Of a stretch of DNA of 64,000 nt, positions 35,201 through 44,262 are shown piece by piece. The stretch is from Aculops lycopersici. Taxonomy: Eukaryota; Arthropoda; Arachnida; Trombidiformes; Eriophyidae. The DNA is taken from NCBI GenBank assembly GCA_015350385.1, contig WNKI01000001.1, positions 6,848,010 through 6,912,009 of the forward strand, written 5' to 3'. The notes under the pieces were generated by a model. The model saw only the letters and a list, made by a program, of their open reading frames with translations. It did no database searches and was not told the origin of the DNA. The position numbers and the translations under genes were made by a program. The stretch's first letter is position 1; each line of letters opens with the position of its first letter.

Positions 35201-37252
35201 GACCCCCAAGTTTTCCCCTCGCTCGAGGTGGATCCCAAAGATGGTAAGTCATTGCAGTCAACTTTCAAGGCTTTCAGATTCCCATCGAGCGGGTTGGTAA
35301 ACTTTGAGGTACAGATTAGATTCTGTCCAGAGAGGTGTCAACCTGTTAATTGTCATCGAGGTAAGATGAGATCTTATGGAAGGCGCAAGCGAGACACTAG
35401 CTTAAATCTTGCAAGAACCTCGATCATCCAAAGTATCTCGAAGGGTGCAGTTGATAAGAATCCACTCGATGCCCTGAGCACTGTCATGAAACCGGGGAAA
35501 GCATTTCAATATGTAAGAGAACTCATGTTAGCTTCGCAAAGTACGACACCGAAACCAGAAGAGATGACATTTGCTGTAAATATTGAACCTACCAGCACAG
35601 ATAAGCCAGTCGAGGATGCGAATTCCAATCTAGAAGCTCAATCCCAACCTGCAACCCAGGAGGTTAATTCATCATTGTACAGCCAAGAAGAGCCAAGCGA
35701 AGAATTCGATAATAGTTCGAACCAAGGGCAAGCTGATCACCAAGATACAGTCACACAGTCGCAAAGTCATAGCTATAGCAACAACAACAATCCAGACTCG
35801 AATTTCCAAGTCCAAGAAACCCCATCCACCCTACAGAAGTCAATTCTTATGCATATCGACGAGAAAGTCGTAACACCAACAAATTTTGTAGTGGATAATC
35901 GAGGTCCAAGTCAACCACATAGCTCGGCACCGTATGGAAGATTTGCTATCCCGGATATGATATTTCAAAAGCGAGTGCAAAGTCCGCTTCCCGTCGAGCC
36001 TACGCAAGCTCCTCAAGAGCCCATCGAGAATATGCAAACAACTTCAATGCAACCACAGATTGTAGAGCCTACAACAAGTACAATGGAGAGTGAAGCGGAG
36101 AGGTCAAGATCAGAATTGCCACACTTAGACGCGAACGTGCAAGGAAATCATGAAGTTGCAGCAATGGAACCACAGGACAACCGTCTGTCAAAATCAACGC
36201 AATTGAATTCCGAACCAAAATCTGAGTTACCTTTGCGTTTTTCTATCCTCGTCGGCGATAACCAACCTAGTCCATCCAATGGATGGGTGCCAACAGGCCA
36301 ACCACCTACACTGGTCATGAACTCGACTAATGTAGATGTCGATAACATTGTTATTCCTGGAAAAGGCGGCCAGCTAAGCGCTGAAAATGAGCCCAGATTT
36401 GATTCCAACCCAAATGTTATGCATTCAATCAATGAGAATTATATTAAGCGAGGGGTTTCAAGTATGGAAGCCAATTCACGTGTGCCTGATCAGAATATCG
36501 ACACTTCCGCCTCAAACTCAGTGGCCGCTGAGGTCCACATATCAGATCAAGGTGAGAACCCATCTAGTACAAACAATCTTGTTACGAAACAACAGCCGTC
36601 ACAGAGTGCAGCAAGCCACGACTGCCAGATAGAGAACGGGAGGAATCGATTACGCGCCATCATTTGGACAGGAAGTATTGTTATAGCACTGAATGTTTGC
36701 CTTGTGATATTAAGTTTGGCATTGTATTTCAAAAAGGTGCATTTGAGAAAGAATCATAGTATTGTTAGAGCTGCTTCTGAGTGCGGCACTCATGGCTCGA
36801 ATCATGGATTTAGGTGGCCAAGTGTAATCCTAAAGAGTAAGCACAATCTCGGAGGAACAACGAGTCTTAATACACACGAGCACTTCTTTTGCAAGTTGAA
36901 CAGTACAAAGCCTAGCGGAGGCGTCGGCACTTCGACAGGTGTCAACCCGGCCCAGGATTATAATTGGCCGGCGCAAATGTCGGCGAGCTCATCTCAGGCT
37001 ACCTTGTCAAGTACAACGAGCCCATTGAATCGCGTAACGAACATTCGAGTTAATCGCAGCAAGTTCGATAGACCAATGCCATTCGATTCGCACGCATCGT
37101 TGCGAAGCAACAACTTTGGAATAAGTGGCAACAACCACAAGAGTATATTAGAAATTAATTCATATGATAATCAATCTGCTAACATGCATGCGACATACAC
37201 GAACAACATTGACGACATTGAATCATCGGAAGGATTCCATGGTTTGAGATGA
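29294..37252 (+). CDS. Giant apple/PAN-repeat and ZP-domain transmembrane protein (nompA/trynity class)
   Basis: 2652 residues in one uninterrupted exon. Proteins combining PAN/apple with ZP domains (nompA, neyo, trynity in insects) anchor apical membranes to cuticle. I count twelve PAN modules (29840-34585) in four sets of three. Signatures are type A (FVIDYN..C), type B (CRSAxYD...CxLSxxxRR...YLENQC) and type C (CRSYxxxxxxCFLSGDD..EKRC). A ZP domain follows (34586-35360; FPIVFGPKC, ending FCPERCQPVNC), then a furin-type site GRRKRD near residue 2033, a 400-residue Ser/Gln-rich stalk, one transmembrane helix (about 2456-2480; IIWTGSIVIALNVCLVILSL) and a 170-residue cytoplasmic tail. The first hydrophobic segment begins only at residue 127, so either a long cytosolic leader exists or the true start is later. 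Orthology to one particular fly gene is not claimed. Confidence 0.85.
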   Translation: MEGVKNYRREAQKESVGFLKSSLNFLSELWLSGANKLKPKSERSHRLRVDWSVADYFIPIRDRESHNINYKSSTNEDINPKRPRRILSRTHSWKPTRNNIRPNKQVQSKNEYVPTTVEVVANYSSNIFKFSLVIILLFASSSSTFIFNNGVTAQEYSSDASGTDERSNPIISESIPQPSTAATCFGGLQTFEKISMSSFENPSGSSNSPSGGSSFASGVLIQQDDQALTSECVNLCRSQSNCLSFVIDYNKFECKSYATTQQELQQEFDVKFQNAKANSSNSYLNNTEYQASASYVHFQHLLPSASSNYFEKICLDGVANRNQFSDVCGQGRLWSIERVVDSFLDGYVEKEVTNVNNKDECSKLCIFETQFVCRSADYDSHSRLCRLSKEDRRTQSQGMRHVPGSNRQYLENQCATPGPSSCVYETKRNVGIISMDALKFAQTVLDCQMKCNQESTFNCRSYSFHQQRCFLSGDDSSSLNTNSIKFPIKQGWLFGEKRCLVELCDKGVFSYEKITGFTLRSALSTPIDLMIPGSTSSGFTTLGGNNSGDTEKMQHESSQTRLRGLLPAFHSRAGGNSSMVSTMMMMAANGNSVMSLDPLHEAASSHTRHQRSSSNLAITDHCRHSCDLGSLNCPAFTVDYKNNRCQRLDRNSQGRNHELVARDGFAYYEKICLRVPEMMSMCQDKYWIFERVIGYELAPRHYDKSLKFVQSRRDCEEYCLEEKQFQCRSALYNEETSDCKLSHLNRRLVSKEGGYYRNFNIKISYLENQCIRDHGIETKQCQYERAGEEPAYPTFTELIEMVPSPKAIETEGFHHQNQQNTHGNSNSSGLNRFGPAYCEQICNDNARFECHSFGYYSSTAQCFISGDDTISAGELSTTPSTGFVYYEKRCKLSNSSGSGGGGYDVSTFNVSNHSEETSSNGPHNLEPNPYFQPPSKTIDPYGMSRPSSVTNNNISVIVDQHVDYDLPGPVKPTTQQDTPGMGSTSSVDPNQYKCGHGHTFVYQRIFGFEPIGGYLTLLVKNNDQPGIVSECSNLCKRAYECRAFIVDYNNNQCFAMLENSSVGMLSLRQSLGKDYFEGFCASDHLLLFGSNCRNKTWIMDKIVDQAVIGVQHQKILTEVDKVQCRQACLEERLFFCKSAMYDSNTNECKLYSIDRESTPQMRLLFTKGVDFFENQCQITSNSCPYDAIERDMTIITTTKSIQARSTFDCETACNTEISFNCRSYTYLDKYPSLPNTCLLSSDSRSTSQKGSVREHPRTLYAERNCYYRRPRNPGGNSGMGGMARPDPGYSSQPPVGTGAVMMDPYQGYGGTVSAGGGSSSAPHTSGHTSAMDKYNPTSVIPEIENNGSPIDIVTPIGQSCEPHQYTFERSFGFDYRLGQKERAPIAPTIGISIACQQECLRRGDKCQSFVVDYALPYQSCFLIDTQVGTNKKLLIKSPNSAYFEKICLPRTGLQEPEPAKLGNLQSSNLAAEPQTMDVMPSYSSEPWAPQPYPNQLPYYLKQQQLVQNYPSRSCAKLWAYERFANFNFTAPSDRIIENSISKSHCETQCLNEASFSCRSSTFDYNKKLCRLFKNTRRTIMSQFVNLDMQTVSSATELTPVISGDGSSTNHQGSAHVISGDLDTITTAASGTSSASPSEAIRRQQGARQLAPSTASTQATAEPVKPETNIDYLENTCAPEPSSCQYRQFYDQFSPYIDKLTHAISLSDCQRQCDSERLFSCKSINYDPATKNCMLLNEDLISLNRGHQGSLLPKKGTIYSEKGNCELISVQCNSQEMLVSINFDAPFRGRVMAKGNPDQCFLIGDGQTSIQFPIVFGPKCNSRQEGHNTFVNEVVIQQHPVIMTDSDKTVRVMCAFEAPDQTITLKHPTSRDNKTGIDVGTQDSSRTRHDKMPFNSVVSNKASPPSVLLRILDPAGRDASMINLGDDLILRIQMQMDGQNSALGIFARNLAARSSNGESLLLIDNDGCPIDPQVFPSLEVDPKDGKSLQSTFKAFRFPSSGLVNFEVQIRFCPERCQPVNCHRGKMRSYGRRKRDTSLNLARTSIIQSISKGAVDKNPLDALSTVMKPGKAFQYVRELMLASQSTTPKPEEMTFAVNIEPTSTDKPVEDANSNLEAQSQPATQEVNSSLYSQEEPSEEFDNSSNQGQADHQDTVTQSQSHSYSNNNNPDSNFQVQETPSTLQKSILMHIDEKVVTPTNFVVDNRGPSQPHSSAPYGRFAIPDMIFQKRVQSPLPVEPTQAPQEPIENMQTTSMQPQIVEPTTSTMESEAERSRSELPHLDANVQGNHEVAAMEPQDNRLSKSTQLNSEPKSELPLRFSILVGDNQPSPSNGWVPTGQPPTLVMNSTNVDVDNIVIPGKGGQLSAENEPRFDSNPNVMHSINENYIKRGVSSMEANSRVPDQNIDTSASNSVAAEVHISDQGENPSSTNNLVTKQQPSQSAASHDCQIENGRNRLRAIIWTGSIVIALNVCLVILSLALYFKKVHLRKNHSIVRAASECGTHGSNHGFRWPSVILKSKHNLGGTTSLNTHEHFFCKLNSTKPSGGVGTSTGVNPAQDYNWPAQMSASSSQATLSSTTSPLNRVTNIRVNRSKFDRPMPFDSHASLRSNNFGISGNNHKSILEINSYDNQSANMHATYTNNIDDIESSEGFHGLR

Positions 37253-37478
37253 TTGCCGCGTGTGGCGAATAGATGGTTATTTAACTATGATATGATCGCT
37301 TATATGTAGCCATGTACAAAATCAAATGTAAAAACAAAGACGACAGTGCGGAACAGAATACATCGCAGTAAACTTTCCGGGAGACTTTAGGTGTCATCCT
37401 TTTACACACATTGTTTCGTTATAACTCTGTATTAAGTTGCAACTACCTGTTGCAAAATAGACTTGATCCATCTATTGA

Positions 37479-38567
37479 TCAATCGGAGCTTAGTGAATCG
37501 AAGACACTCGAAGATGTTGGACTGGAGCCCTCTAGAAAATCTTGTTGATCACTTTCTGTTCGGGATAAACCACTGTCTGAGCCAGTGTCGCTTGCATTGA
37601 GGTTCTGGGATTTTTCACTGATAGACGAGACATGAACACCGCAAATGTTTTCCTGTGTCAGGTGAGGCTGTTGGTCTCTAGAGTTGACTGACTGCTCGTC
37701 ATCTCCATCTTCAACGTTAATGTCGTCGTCCTCATCCTCTAACCCTCCATCTGAAATATCGTAGACGTCCTCCTCTGTGATGGATGTCAACTTGGGTGCC
37801 CCCTTACTGCGCTCCAATGGAGGCCTAAAATTTGCCGAGCCAATGGAGAGAATCTGTCTTCTGATAGGTACAACTCGGGGAAGTTTTTCCTGAATTGAGT
37901 TGATGTCGTCCACCAAGCTCATACCACGAGATCGTTTCTCGCGTTTAAATTCTTGAAGTGCAAAAGTAAGCCTGTGGTTCAGTATTGCAACCATCTCATT
38001 TGCCTTCTCTGGTGACGCACACAAAACTGCATGACACCTGAGCTCTTGACGCATCCTTTTGCCCTCATGTCTGTATACCCAGCAGAAGACTTTTGGGAAG
38101 TTTATCTGAGCGCAACAAAACATCAATCTACTCGACCAATATTGTGTCAGTCCATGTTGGGTAGTCAGTGCCTTTAAGCCAGCATTGCAAATAGTTAAAT
38201 GCATGAGAATCTTCGATTTTATATTATTCTGGTGGTGGTCCCACAATGTGTTAAGTGGCTTATCGAGACACTTCTCCTCTCCCTTGGCCCATTGTGAGAT
38301 GGCCAAATTTCCAAGGTACACAACCTTGAAGCTAGGATCATAGTGGTTCACCTGAAAACTTTTCTTGTTCCAAAACTTCATCTTACTCTTGATAGGCGAC
38401 GATAGTTCATTTAGTTTCAATATGAGATTCTTAGGAGACAACTTTTTTGTGGTCGTGTTTGTCGCTATCAATTCATTGTTATCATTCTCTTGCAGTGAAT
38501 CTGGAAGATACTCCTGTTTTCGCATTTGCTCTCCGGTAGTTTTTTCGACTCCTTTCAATTGTGTCAT
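37479..38567 (-). CDS. FAM43: FAM43-family PTB-domain protein
   Basis: 362 residues, ATG at 38567 (the frame is open to a TTG at 38600). A PID/PTB-like domain at about 75-215 has the FAM43 signatures VVYLGN, FPKVFCWVYRHEGK and LRCHAVLCASPEKA. It is followed by LERSKGAPKLTSITE, the conserved FAM43 C-terminal element, and an acidic Asp/Glu-rich, then Ser-rich, tail (TGSDSGLSRTES). The vertebrate family (FAM43A/B) is poorly characterised. The first ~70 residues are not conserved with vertebrates by eye. It is convergent with the PAN/ZP gene, 226 bp apart. The upstream 1.4 kb is gene-free. Confidence 0.85.
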   Translation of the reverse strand: MTQLKGVEKTTGEQMRKQEYLPDSLQENDNNELIATNTTTKKLSPKNLILKLNELSSPIKSKMKFWNKKSFQVNHYDPSFKVVYLGNLAISQWAKGEEKCLDKPLNTLWDHHQNNIKSKILMHLTICNAGLKALTTQHGLTQYWSSRLMFCCAQINFPKVFCWVYRHEGKRMRQELRCHAVLCASPEKANEMVAILNHRLTFALQEFKREKRSRGMSLVDDINSIQEKLPRVVPIRRQILSIGSANFRPPLERSKGAPKLTSITEEDVYDISDGGLEDEDDDINVEDGDDEQSVNSRDQQPHLTQENICGVHVSSISEKSQNLNASDTGSDSGLSRTESDQQDFLEGSSPTSSSVFDSLSSD

Positions 38568-40028
38568 GATTAAAAATCTTGATGGGCTTGTAATTTGCAA
38601 CCAAAGTGATACTTCCTCTTCCTCTCTACGATTATCTACTGCTTCTGCTGTCGTTTCTATTGCTACAAATGTGTCTCCAACTCACGTAAATAGTGACGAT
38701 ACACAATCAACAATTATGATGATATTACTATTAGTATGCTTGACGATGATCCTCTTTACCCTCGTTAATAGAAGCTGTCTGCGCATTGATTACGCCACTC
38801 ACTATCACTTTGTGTCGGCTGGTTAAGAATTAATGATTATGAGTGATGAAATGTTACTCAACTTGCAGTGTTGCATTTGCTCTTTTGTCGACTCCTTCTT
38901 GGTTGTGAGTTTTTTCTGGTTTGCTGCTTGGTGTTGATGATCTAATATAAGCTTGGTCCTTTTCACTAACCAACCATCTTTTGGTCCTATTCAAACTTTG
39001 GTTTAGTTCGCCTGTGTGGCATCTTACTTCAAACGCTGATTATCGCATAGTTAATCGAGCGAGCGAGGGAGCGAGCAATGGAACAGGTTAATTGATAGTG
39101 AGTGAGTGAGAAGGGGGTAATACGTAACAATACGTACTCGTCACACTGCTCTAGCATCAGCTGCAATTGAATGTTGTTGTTTGTGTACAGGTGTCTGCTA
39201 CTGCCGTGTGATTCCATCAAGCCACTTGTTACGCGACTAGCTAAAGAGGATTTCTCTTAGATACAGATACAGACACAGAAAATACACTCAAAGCTCACAG
39301 CACACCTGAAGTAAAGGGGAAACACTGGCCTAGGGTTTTCATCTCTTGCAATGCAGGAGTTCAACGGGATTTCCAACGAACAAGGGACTCCCGCAGAAAC
39401 CATATGATTGTCTGCACTACATCAAGTTTCATGCTACTTTTGGCTACCTGTCGCTCGATCTCCTCACCTGACAAGTGGCTTGTTGGCCACCAAAGGCTTA
39501 CCAGGTCGAGAAAAAATTTGCAAGTTTGTATATGCTCACACAGATCAAGTGCAATACTTCTGCGTGCAGACGCGCGATTCCTCTCTCTCTTCCCCTGTTT
39601 CAATGAGATTTTCAATGGGATTGAGGGGGGGGGGTCTGCTTGCTGTGCAATCGGCGAGAAAATTTGCACATGGAGAAAGGTACACAAAGCAAAGAGGCGA
39701 ACGAATTGAATTGAATGAATGACATCAAAACAACAAATGCGGCAACGTGTTCGCGCAGACACCAAGACTAACTCTAGATTCACCATATATTGGTTTAGTC
39801 ACTCTATTTATTGATAGTGTAAATTAAATCATGGTACTCAGTCGATAAACAGCTGATATGTGATGATTGTAAACCCGTTGCATCTATCATCATTGTTGCC
39901 AGACACCCAGGAGGAATATATTGTGCACCCTATTAGCATTTATAAGCGAGAACCTCCGCTACCCTCCACGTGCGACCCGTTATACAAACAATCCGATTAT
40001 CATAGCGCTGTTGTTTGCTGTTTCCAAA
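38568..40028. other. Divergent upstream region of FAM43 and TIMM29
   Basis: No coding exon is supported. It contains a run of ten G at about 39626-39635 and pyrimidine tracts. It should hold promoters for both neighbours. Confidence 0.5.
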
Positions 40029-40562
40029 ATGGCCTCGGCTGTCATCAACAAGCTTAATTTATTCTTCAAGAACATCTACATTGACTATTACGAAGTTTTC
40101 AAGGAAGTACAGAAAGGCGCTCGAGCTAGACCCCTCAAGGCTTCAGTATATGGAGGCTTGATTGGTTTTACGATCTCCCTCTTTGCCTTAAATGAGGATA
40201 TCAAGTCCTTTACCAGTGATATTGTTAGCGCCTCCAACAGATTGGCTCTAGTTGAAGCCAGCTCTAAAAACCCCAAAAGCCTAACGCATATTACCCATTT
40301 GCGAGACCTCGAAGGTCATGGACTCTTGAGGCAAGTCGATCTAGGGTTTGCAACGCTTATATATAAAGCATCGTGCCACCAAGACAGTAGATTGTACAAA
40401 TGCAATTGCGATTATCTACGACCGACAATCAAAGAGTTTGCAACGAAAAAGTTTGTCGACTTGGGCATCATGGGCCATTGGCTGCAACTTGAAAACAGTA
40501 TGTATAACTATGACATTAATGAGGAGTATTTGTCGCACTCACTCGCTGGCGGCACCTCGTGA
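40029..40562 (+). CDS. TIMM29: TIM22-complex subunit Tim29
   Basis: 177 residues from ATG at 40029; the open frame begins earlier at a TTG (39921), but only this Met fits family length. Tim29 is a metazoan component of the TIM22 carrier translocase of the mitochondrial inner membrane. The conserved family features are a short N-terminal helix with DYYEVFKEV, then RPLKASVYGGLIGF starting the single transmembrane segment. The intermembrane-space block follows: LLRQVDLGFATLIYKAS, LYKCNCDYLRP, FVDLGIMGHW and the YDINEEYL motif near the end. The long C-terminal tail of the human protein is missing. ALG6 starts 98 bp downstream on the same strand. Confidence 0.8.
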   Translation: MASAVINKLNLFFKNIYIDYYEVFKEVQKGARARPLKASVYGGLIGFTISLFALNEDIKSFTSDIVSASNRLALVEASSKNPKSLTHITHLRDLEGHGLLRQVDLGFATLIYKASCHQDSRLYKCNCDYLRPTIKEFATKKFVDLGIMGHWLQLENSMYNYDINEEYLSHSLAGGTS

Positions 40563-40660
40563 GACAACCGCATGATGTGGAAAATATAAAATGAGCGTCC
40601 AGGCAAATTTTCAAATCAACTTTATTTATAATATACTTCAACAAATTAAAATTAGTCATC

Positions 40661-42187
40661 ATGTTTGACTCCAGTGGATTACTTTTGATTTTAGTCGCCA
40701 CACTCATCAGGTGGTTGGTCGCCCAATTTCCTCATTCTGGTCAGGATGTCCCACCGATGTATGGCGATTATGAAGCTCAGCGACACTGGATGGAGATAAC
40801 AACTAACCTGCCCATCAAAGATTGGTACAAGAATTCAACTGACAATGATCTGGCTTATTGGGGACTAGATTACCCTCCTCTAACTGCCTACCATATGTAT
40901 TTAATGGGTGAACTATCGTCCAGATTTTTCAATAGCTCGTGGACTGAGTTACACGCGTCCCGTGGCCATGAATCTCAAGAACACAAGTTATTTATGAGAT
41001 CCACAGTCTTGGCTGCCGATCTGATAATTTATATGCCCGCTATTCTATATTACTTCTACAGAACCACACCCATATATTACAACTCACAACCATCAACTGT
41101 CTTGAAGCATAATATCGCAACTTATGCGGCCCTCGCTATTCTATACCCCGGGCAGATACTAATCGACCATGGACATTTTCAGTACAATTGTGTTTTCATG
41201 GGACTTGTATTGTGGGCCGTCATCTTCTTGATGAAGGGTAAACAAACCTTATCGGCTCTACTATTTACCTTAGGCCTTTGCTACAAGCAGATGTCTTTAT
41301 ACTACTCATTACCGTTTTTCTGGTTGATAGCTGCCACAAACCTGAGAGCAAAGCCCATATTTCGAGGGCTGTTAAATATATTGGCAGTAGGTTCAATTGT
41401 CTTGTTTACCTTTGCACTCATATTCAGTCCTTATTTATTGGACGGACCAGCAGGTATCATGCAAGTTATACAGAGGCTCTTTCCCTTCAATCGAGGATTA
41501 TTTGAAGACAAAGTTGCCAATTTGTGGTTCAGTTTATCAATCTTCCACAAATTCAAAGAGTTATACAACCTTGAGGCGCTACTTAAAGTGAGTACTGGCT
41601 TAACAATGATGTTGTCCTTGCCATCCGGATTGCACTTGGTAGTTAAGCCATCAATTAGGAATTTCAAGTATGCTTTAGTCAATACATCACTTGTGTTCTT
41701 CCTGACATCATTTCAAGTTCATGAAAAGACCATATTAGTCCCTGCCCTGCCGGTTCTATTATTCTACCGAGAACATCCGATGGTCGTAAACTGGTTCTGT
41801 ATTATTTCGACGTTCACTCTACAGCCTTTACTCATCAAAGATGGCCAGGTGCTTCCGTACTTTGTCTTGATGACATGTTATACACTGGTTTGTCTAGAAG
41901 CTTTCAGAAATCTTATATCATTATCACTCGATAAGTTCATATCAATCCACAATCTTAATATCGTCCTCTACCTTTCATCAATCTTTGGTTGCTTCGTGCT
42001 CAGTATCGCAGCTACAATTGTCAATCCACCACCCAGATATCCACATATTCACCCAACAATCAACTCACTTTATGGATGTGCTCATTTTATCATGTTCCTA
42101 TTATTCTTCTATTACAAACAATTTAGATCAGACTCTAAGCGTCAAGTTGCGACTGATAGGATTGTCCTGATTAAGAAGACTAAATAA
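40661..42187 (+). CDS. ALG6: Dolichyl-P-Glc:Man9GlcNAc2-PP-dolichol alpha-1,3-glucosyltransferase
   Basis: 508 residues (human ALG6 is 507), multi-pass ER membrane enzyme that adds the first glucose to the lipid-linked N-glycan precursor. Strong family sequence: MYGDYEAQRHWMEITTNLP with the catalytic-loop Asp, YWGLDYPPLTAYH, SRGHESQEHKLFMRSTV, DHGHFQYN, FPFNRGLFEDKVAN and SFQVHEKTIL. The DYEAQRHW variant separates ALG6 from ALG8. Roughly a dozen hydrophobic segments are visible. The AATAAA signal overlaps the stop codon, and the haspin gene converges 61 bp away. Confidence 0.95.
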   Translation: MFDSSGLLLILVATLIRWLVAQFPHSGQDVPPMYGDYEAQRHWMEITTNLPIKDWYKNSTDNDLAYWGLDYPPLTAYHMYLMGELSSRFFNSSWTELHASRGHESQEHKLFMRSTVLAADLIIYMPAILYYFYRTTPIYYNSQPSTVLKHNIATYAALAILYPGQILIDHGHFQYNCVFMGLVLWAVIFLMKGKQTLSALLFTLGLCYKQMSLYYSLPFFWLIAATNLRAKPIFRGLLNILAVGSIVLFTFALIFSPYLLDGPAGIMQVIQRLFPFNRGLFEDKVANLWFSLSIFHKFKELYNLEALLKVSTGLTMMLSLPSGLHLVVKPSIRNFKYALVNTSLVFFLTSFQVHEKTILVPALPVLLFYREHPMVVNWFCIISTFTLQPLLIKDGQVLPYFVLMTCYTLVCLEAFRNLISLSLDKFISIHNLNIVLYLSSIFGCFVLSIAATIVNPPPRYPHIHPTINSLYGCAHFIMFLLFFYYKQFRSDSKRQVATDRIVLIKKTK

Positions 42188-42188
42188 A
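42183..42188 (+). promoter_or_regulatory. AATAAA overlapping the ALG6 stop codon
   Basis: The last Lys codon and the TAA stop together spell AATAAA. A TTTAAT at 42191-42196 reads ATTAAA for the opposing haspin gene. Confidence 0.5.
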
Positions 42189-42248
42189 TGTTTAATCGTT
42201 TAACTTATGACTAGTTTAGAGAGCAGCGTCACCATTGTCACTAGTTGT

Positions 42249-43724
42249 CTAGCTCTTCTCGGATTGATCAACAACAAAAGGAAAGAAACCCAAGAGATCG
42301 ATTGTACTCGCGACTTTGAGAGTATAATCACGAATCTTCCTAACCTCTGCTAGTAGTTTGGGATTGCGCTTCATCACTTCATTCTTCATGAGCGTTTCGC
42401 AAAGGTAGGTCAACCAAATTAAATTTGTCTTTGGTGAAAAGTCCTCCCAGTTATTTTTGGTTATGTGTACCATCTGCCTGTAGGATCTATTTTGTAGTGA
42501 CATTTTGGTTGGTGTCTTTTTGACGCCATAGGCGCGAAGTGTCGATGTTAAATCCCTGTGATAAGTTTTACCATTGTGAGTTAAACGTGAGAAGGTGGCA
42601 TCGATTATTGTCGCCTTAACTCCGTTTGAGATTATATTGTATGGCTGGCCATCCAAGATGAAAGGTATGGTTGCTTTAGATGTTTTCTTAATCAATATAT
42701 TACTAACGTGCAAATCCCTATGTTCATACATATAAACACTCTCAGCAATAGCGATACCAACAATAACTTGGACTAGAACACTTGTTAGCTGCTCAGGACT
42801 TAGTTTCTTATGAGTCATCCACCACCACAATGGCTGACCATCGTGTCTCATAACACTGACTACATACTCGTGAGGCAGAGATTCCATTAGCATACGATCA
42901 TCCTCGTTAAGATTTTTGACATCATCCTCCTTGATTTCTAGAGGTCGCTTCTCGTCTGCTGCTGCCGCCACTTCCTCCTTTGTTCTGTCCTTATCCACCT
43001 GTTGCTTTTCAAACTCCTTTGTAATAGTTTGGAGAGCTATCTGTTTTGATTTAGTCAAAGTCCTGTCAAGATTGCCACTAACAACCTTGATCTCATGGAT
43101 TAGACAAAAGAAATGCGTTCTGTACAAGGAGTTAGGTTTTCCATGGAGTAAAACTCCATCATGCAACTGACTAAGAGCTTGAGTAACAACTAGCTCGTTC
43201 AATATATCATTATAAGCCTGACAGCCTTTAGTTGCAGCAGACGGAAGTTTCTTGATGACACCCTTAGATAATGCTCGCATGATTTTCATAACGACAGGCT
43301 TGTTGTTGTCGGCCAAGTCGATTGCTTTTAAAACCTCGGAGTAGGTACTTGACTCAAATCTTTCTAAGCGACGAAACGAGCCACTATCAATTTTTAGCAT
43401 GTATACAAGGGATAAATTCATTTGTAGATAGATAGAAAGGTAGAGGGAACACACGGAGGTGAGTTAGGCAAATCAGTTACAAGTTAGATGGTTGGTTCTA
43501 ACAGGTGTGTTGCATAAGCCACTATAGTTGTGAAATAATAAGCGATCAACAACTTACCTGCTCGAGTACTCCTCAAATGATCGCGGCTCGATTTGTTGAC
43601 ATAGTGTCAATACTCGTTTCCTGAACTTATCCTCATCGATTATCTTTCTTATCTCCTCGAGTTTAGCTTTGAAAGCATCAGTGAAGCCAGTCGCAACTGG
43701 GACTTCCTTGCCAATAGTAGACAT
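42249..43724 (-). CDS. HASPIN: Haspin-type histone H3 Thr3 kinase
   Basis: Exons are 43724-43558 and 43383-42249, with a 174-bp intron (CAG/GTAAGTT..TTGATAG) in phase 2; 433 residues. Exon 1 encodes MSTIGKEVPVATGF..CQQIEPRSFEEYSS. The kinase part has the beta-3 Lys in VVMKIM, the catalytic YEHRDLHVSNILIKK and, in the haspin-specific DYT position, IIDATFSRL. Haspin phosphorylates H3T3 at mitotic centromeres to recruit the chromosomal passenger complex. The long N-terminal region of vertebrate haspin is absent. A charged insertion (KEFEKQQVDKDRTKEEVAAA region) splits the N-lobe, a place where haspins carry family-specific inserts. The Tyr-to-Ala change in DYT is unusual. The open frame to 43454 translates intron. 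Confidence 0.85.
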
Positions 43725-44262
43725 AGATTGTGGTGTAGATATCCTTGTTCTCGATGACTAGAGAAACAATTTTAGTCTCTTACCTGACTAACTAGAGAAT
43801 TCATCAATCGTCTGTGTGTGATACATGAATGGTATCCATTTAAGATTGCATCTGACAAATCACTTTAGCCAACATCTTCTGCATCAAATTGAAACATCGA
43901 CAACAGGTTGAGGAAAAAACCAATTGGGAAAAAGTCAGGTCAAGCGGAACTCAATGCCTCTCCGGTGATTAGTGCAGCATTTTTGCAATCTCTTGACAAA
44001 TGCTTTTGTTTATTTTCTACTTTGTGACCTGAATTGATTGATCCCTTGTGTCATGCGTGAATGTAATGTAATATATTGGTGATACATTAGTGGTAATTGA
44101 TTACAATCTTATAAAAGTTTTCAACTTTTCGATTGGAATGTCTCGAGTTTCTGGATTTGTCCTGGAATGTTCATCTTTCGTTAACCTAATTTATCTTGAT
44201 CATCCCATATCGTTGTCTCATCTACAAGGTTGTGTATGTTCTTCACTAGTTGTTAATCATAA
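43725..44262. other. Haspin upstream and ALDH 3' region
   Basis: AT-rich; no coding exon is supported. It should include the haspin promoter and the aldehyde dehydrogenase 3' UTR. Confidence 0.5.

Noticed and set aside
38365..38826. 153-codon plus-strand frame opposite FAM43
   Set aside because: It is antisense to a conserved coding exon and has no recognisable protein features of its own.
43384..43454. Haspin start at 43454
   Set aside because: The segment is intron sequence; phase and sequence fit a 5' exon at 43724-43558 instead.
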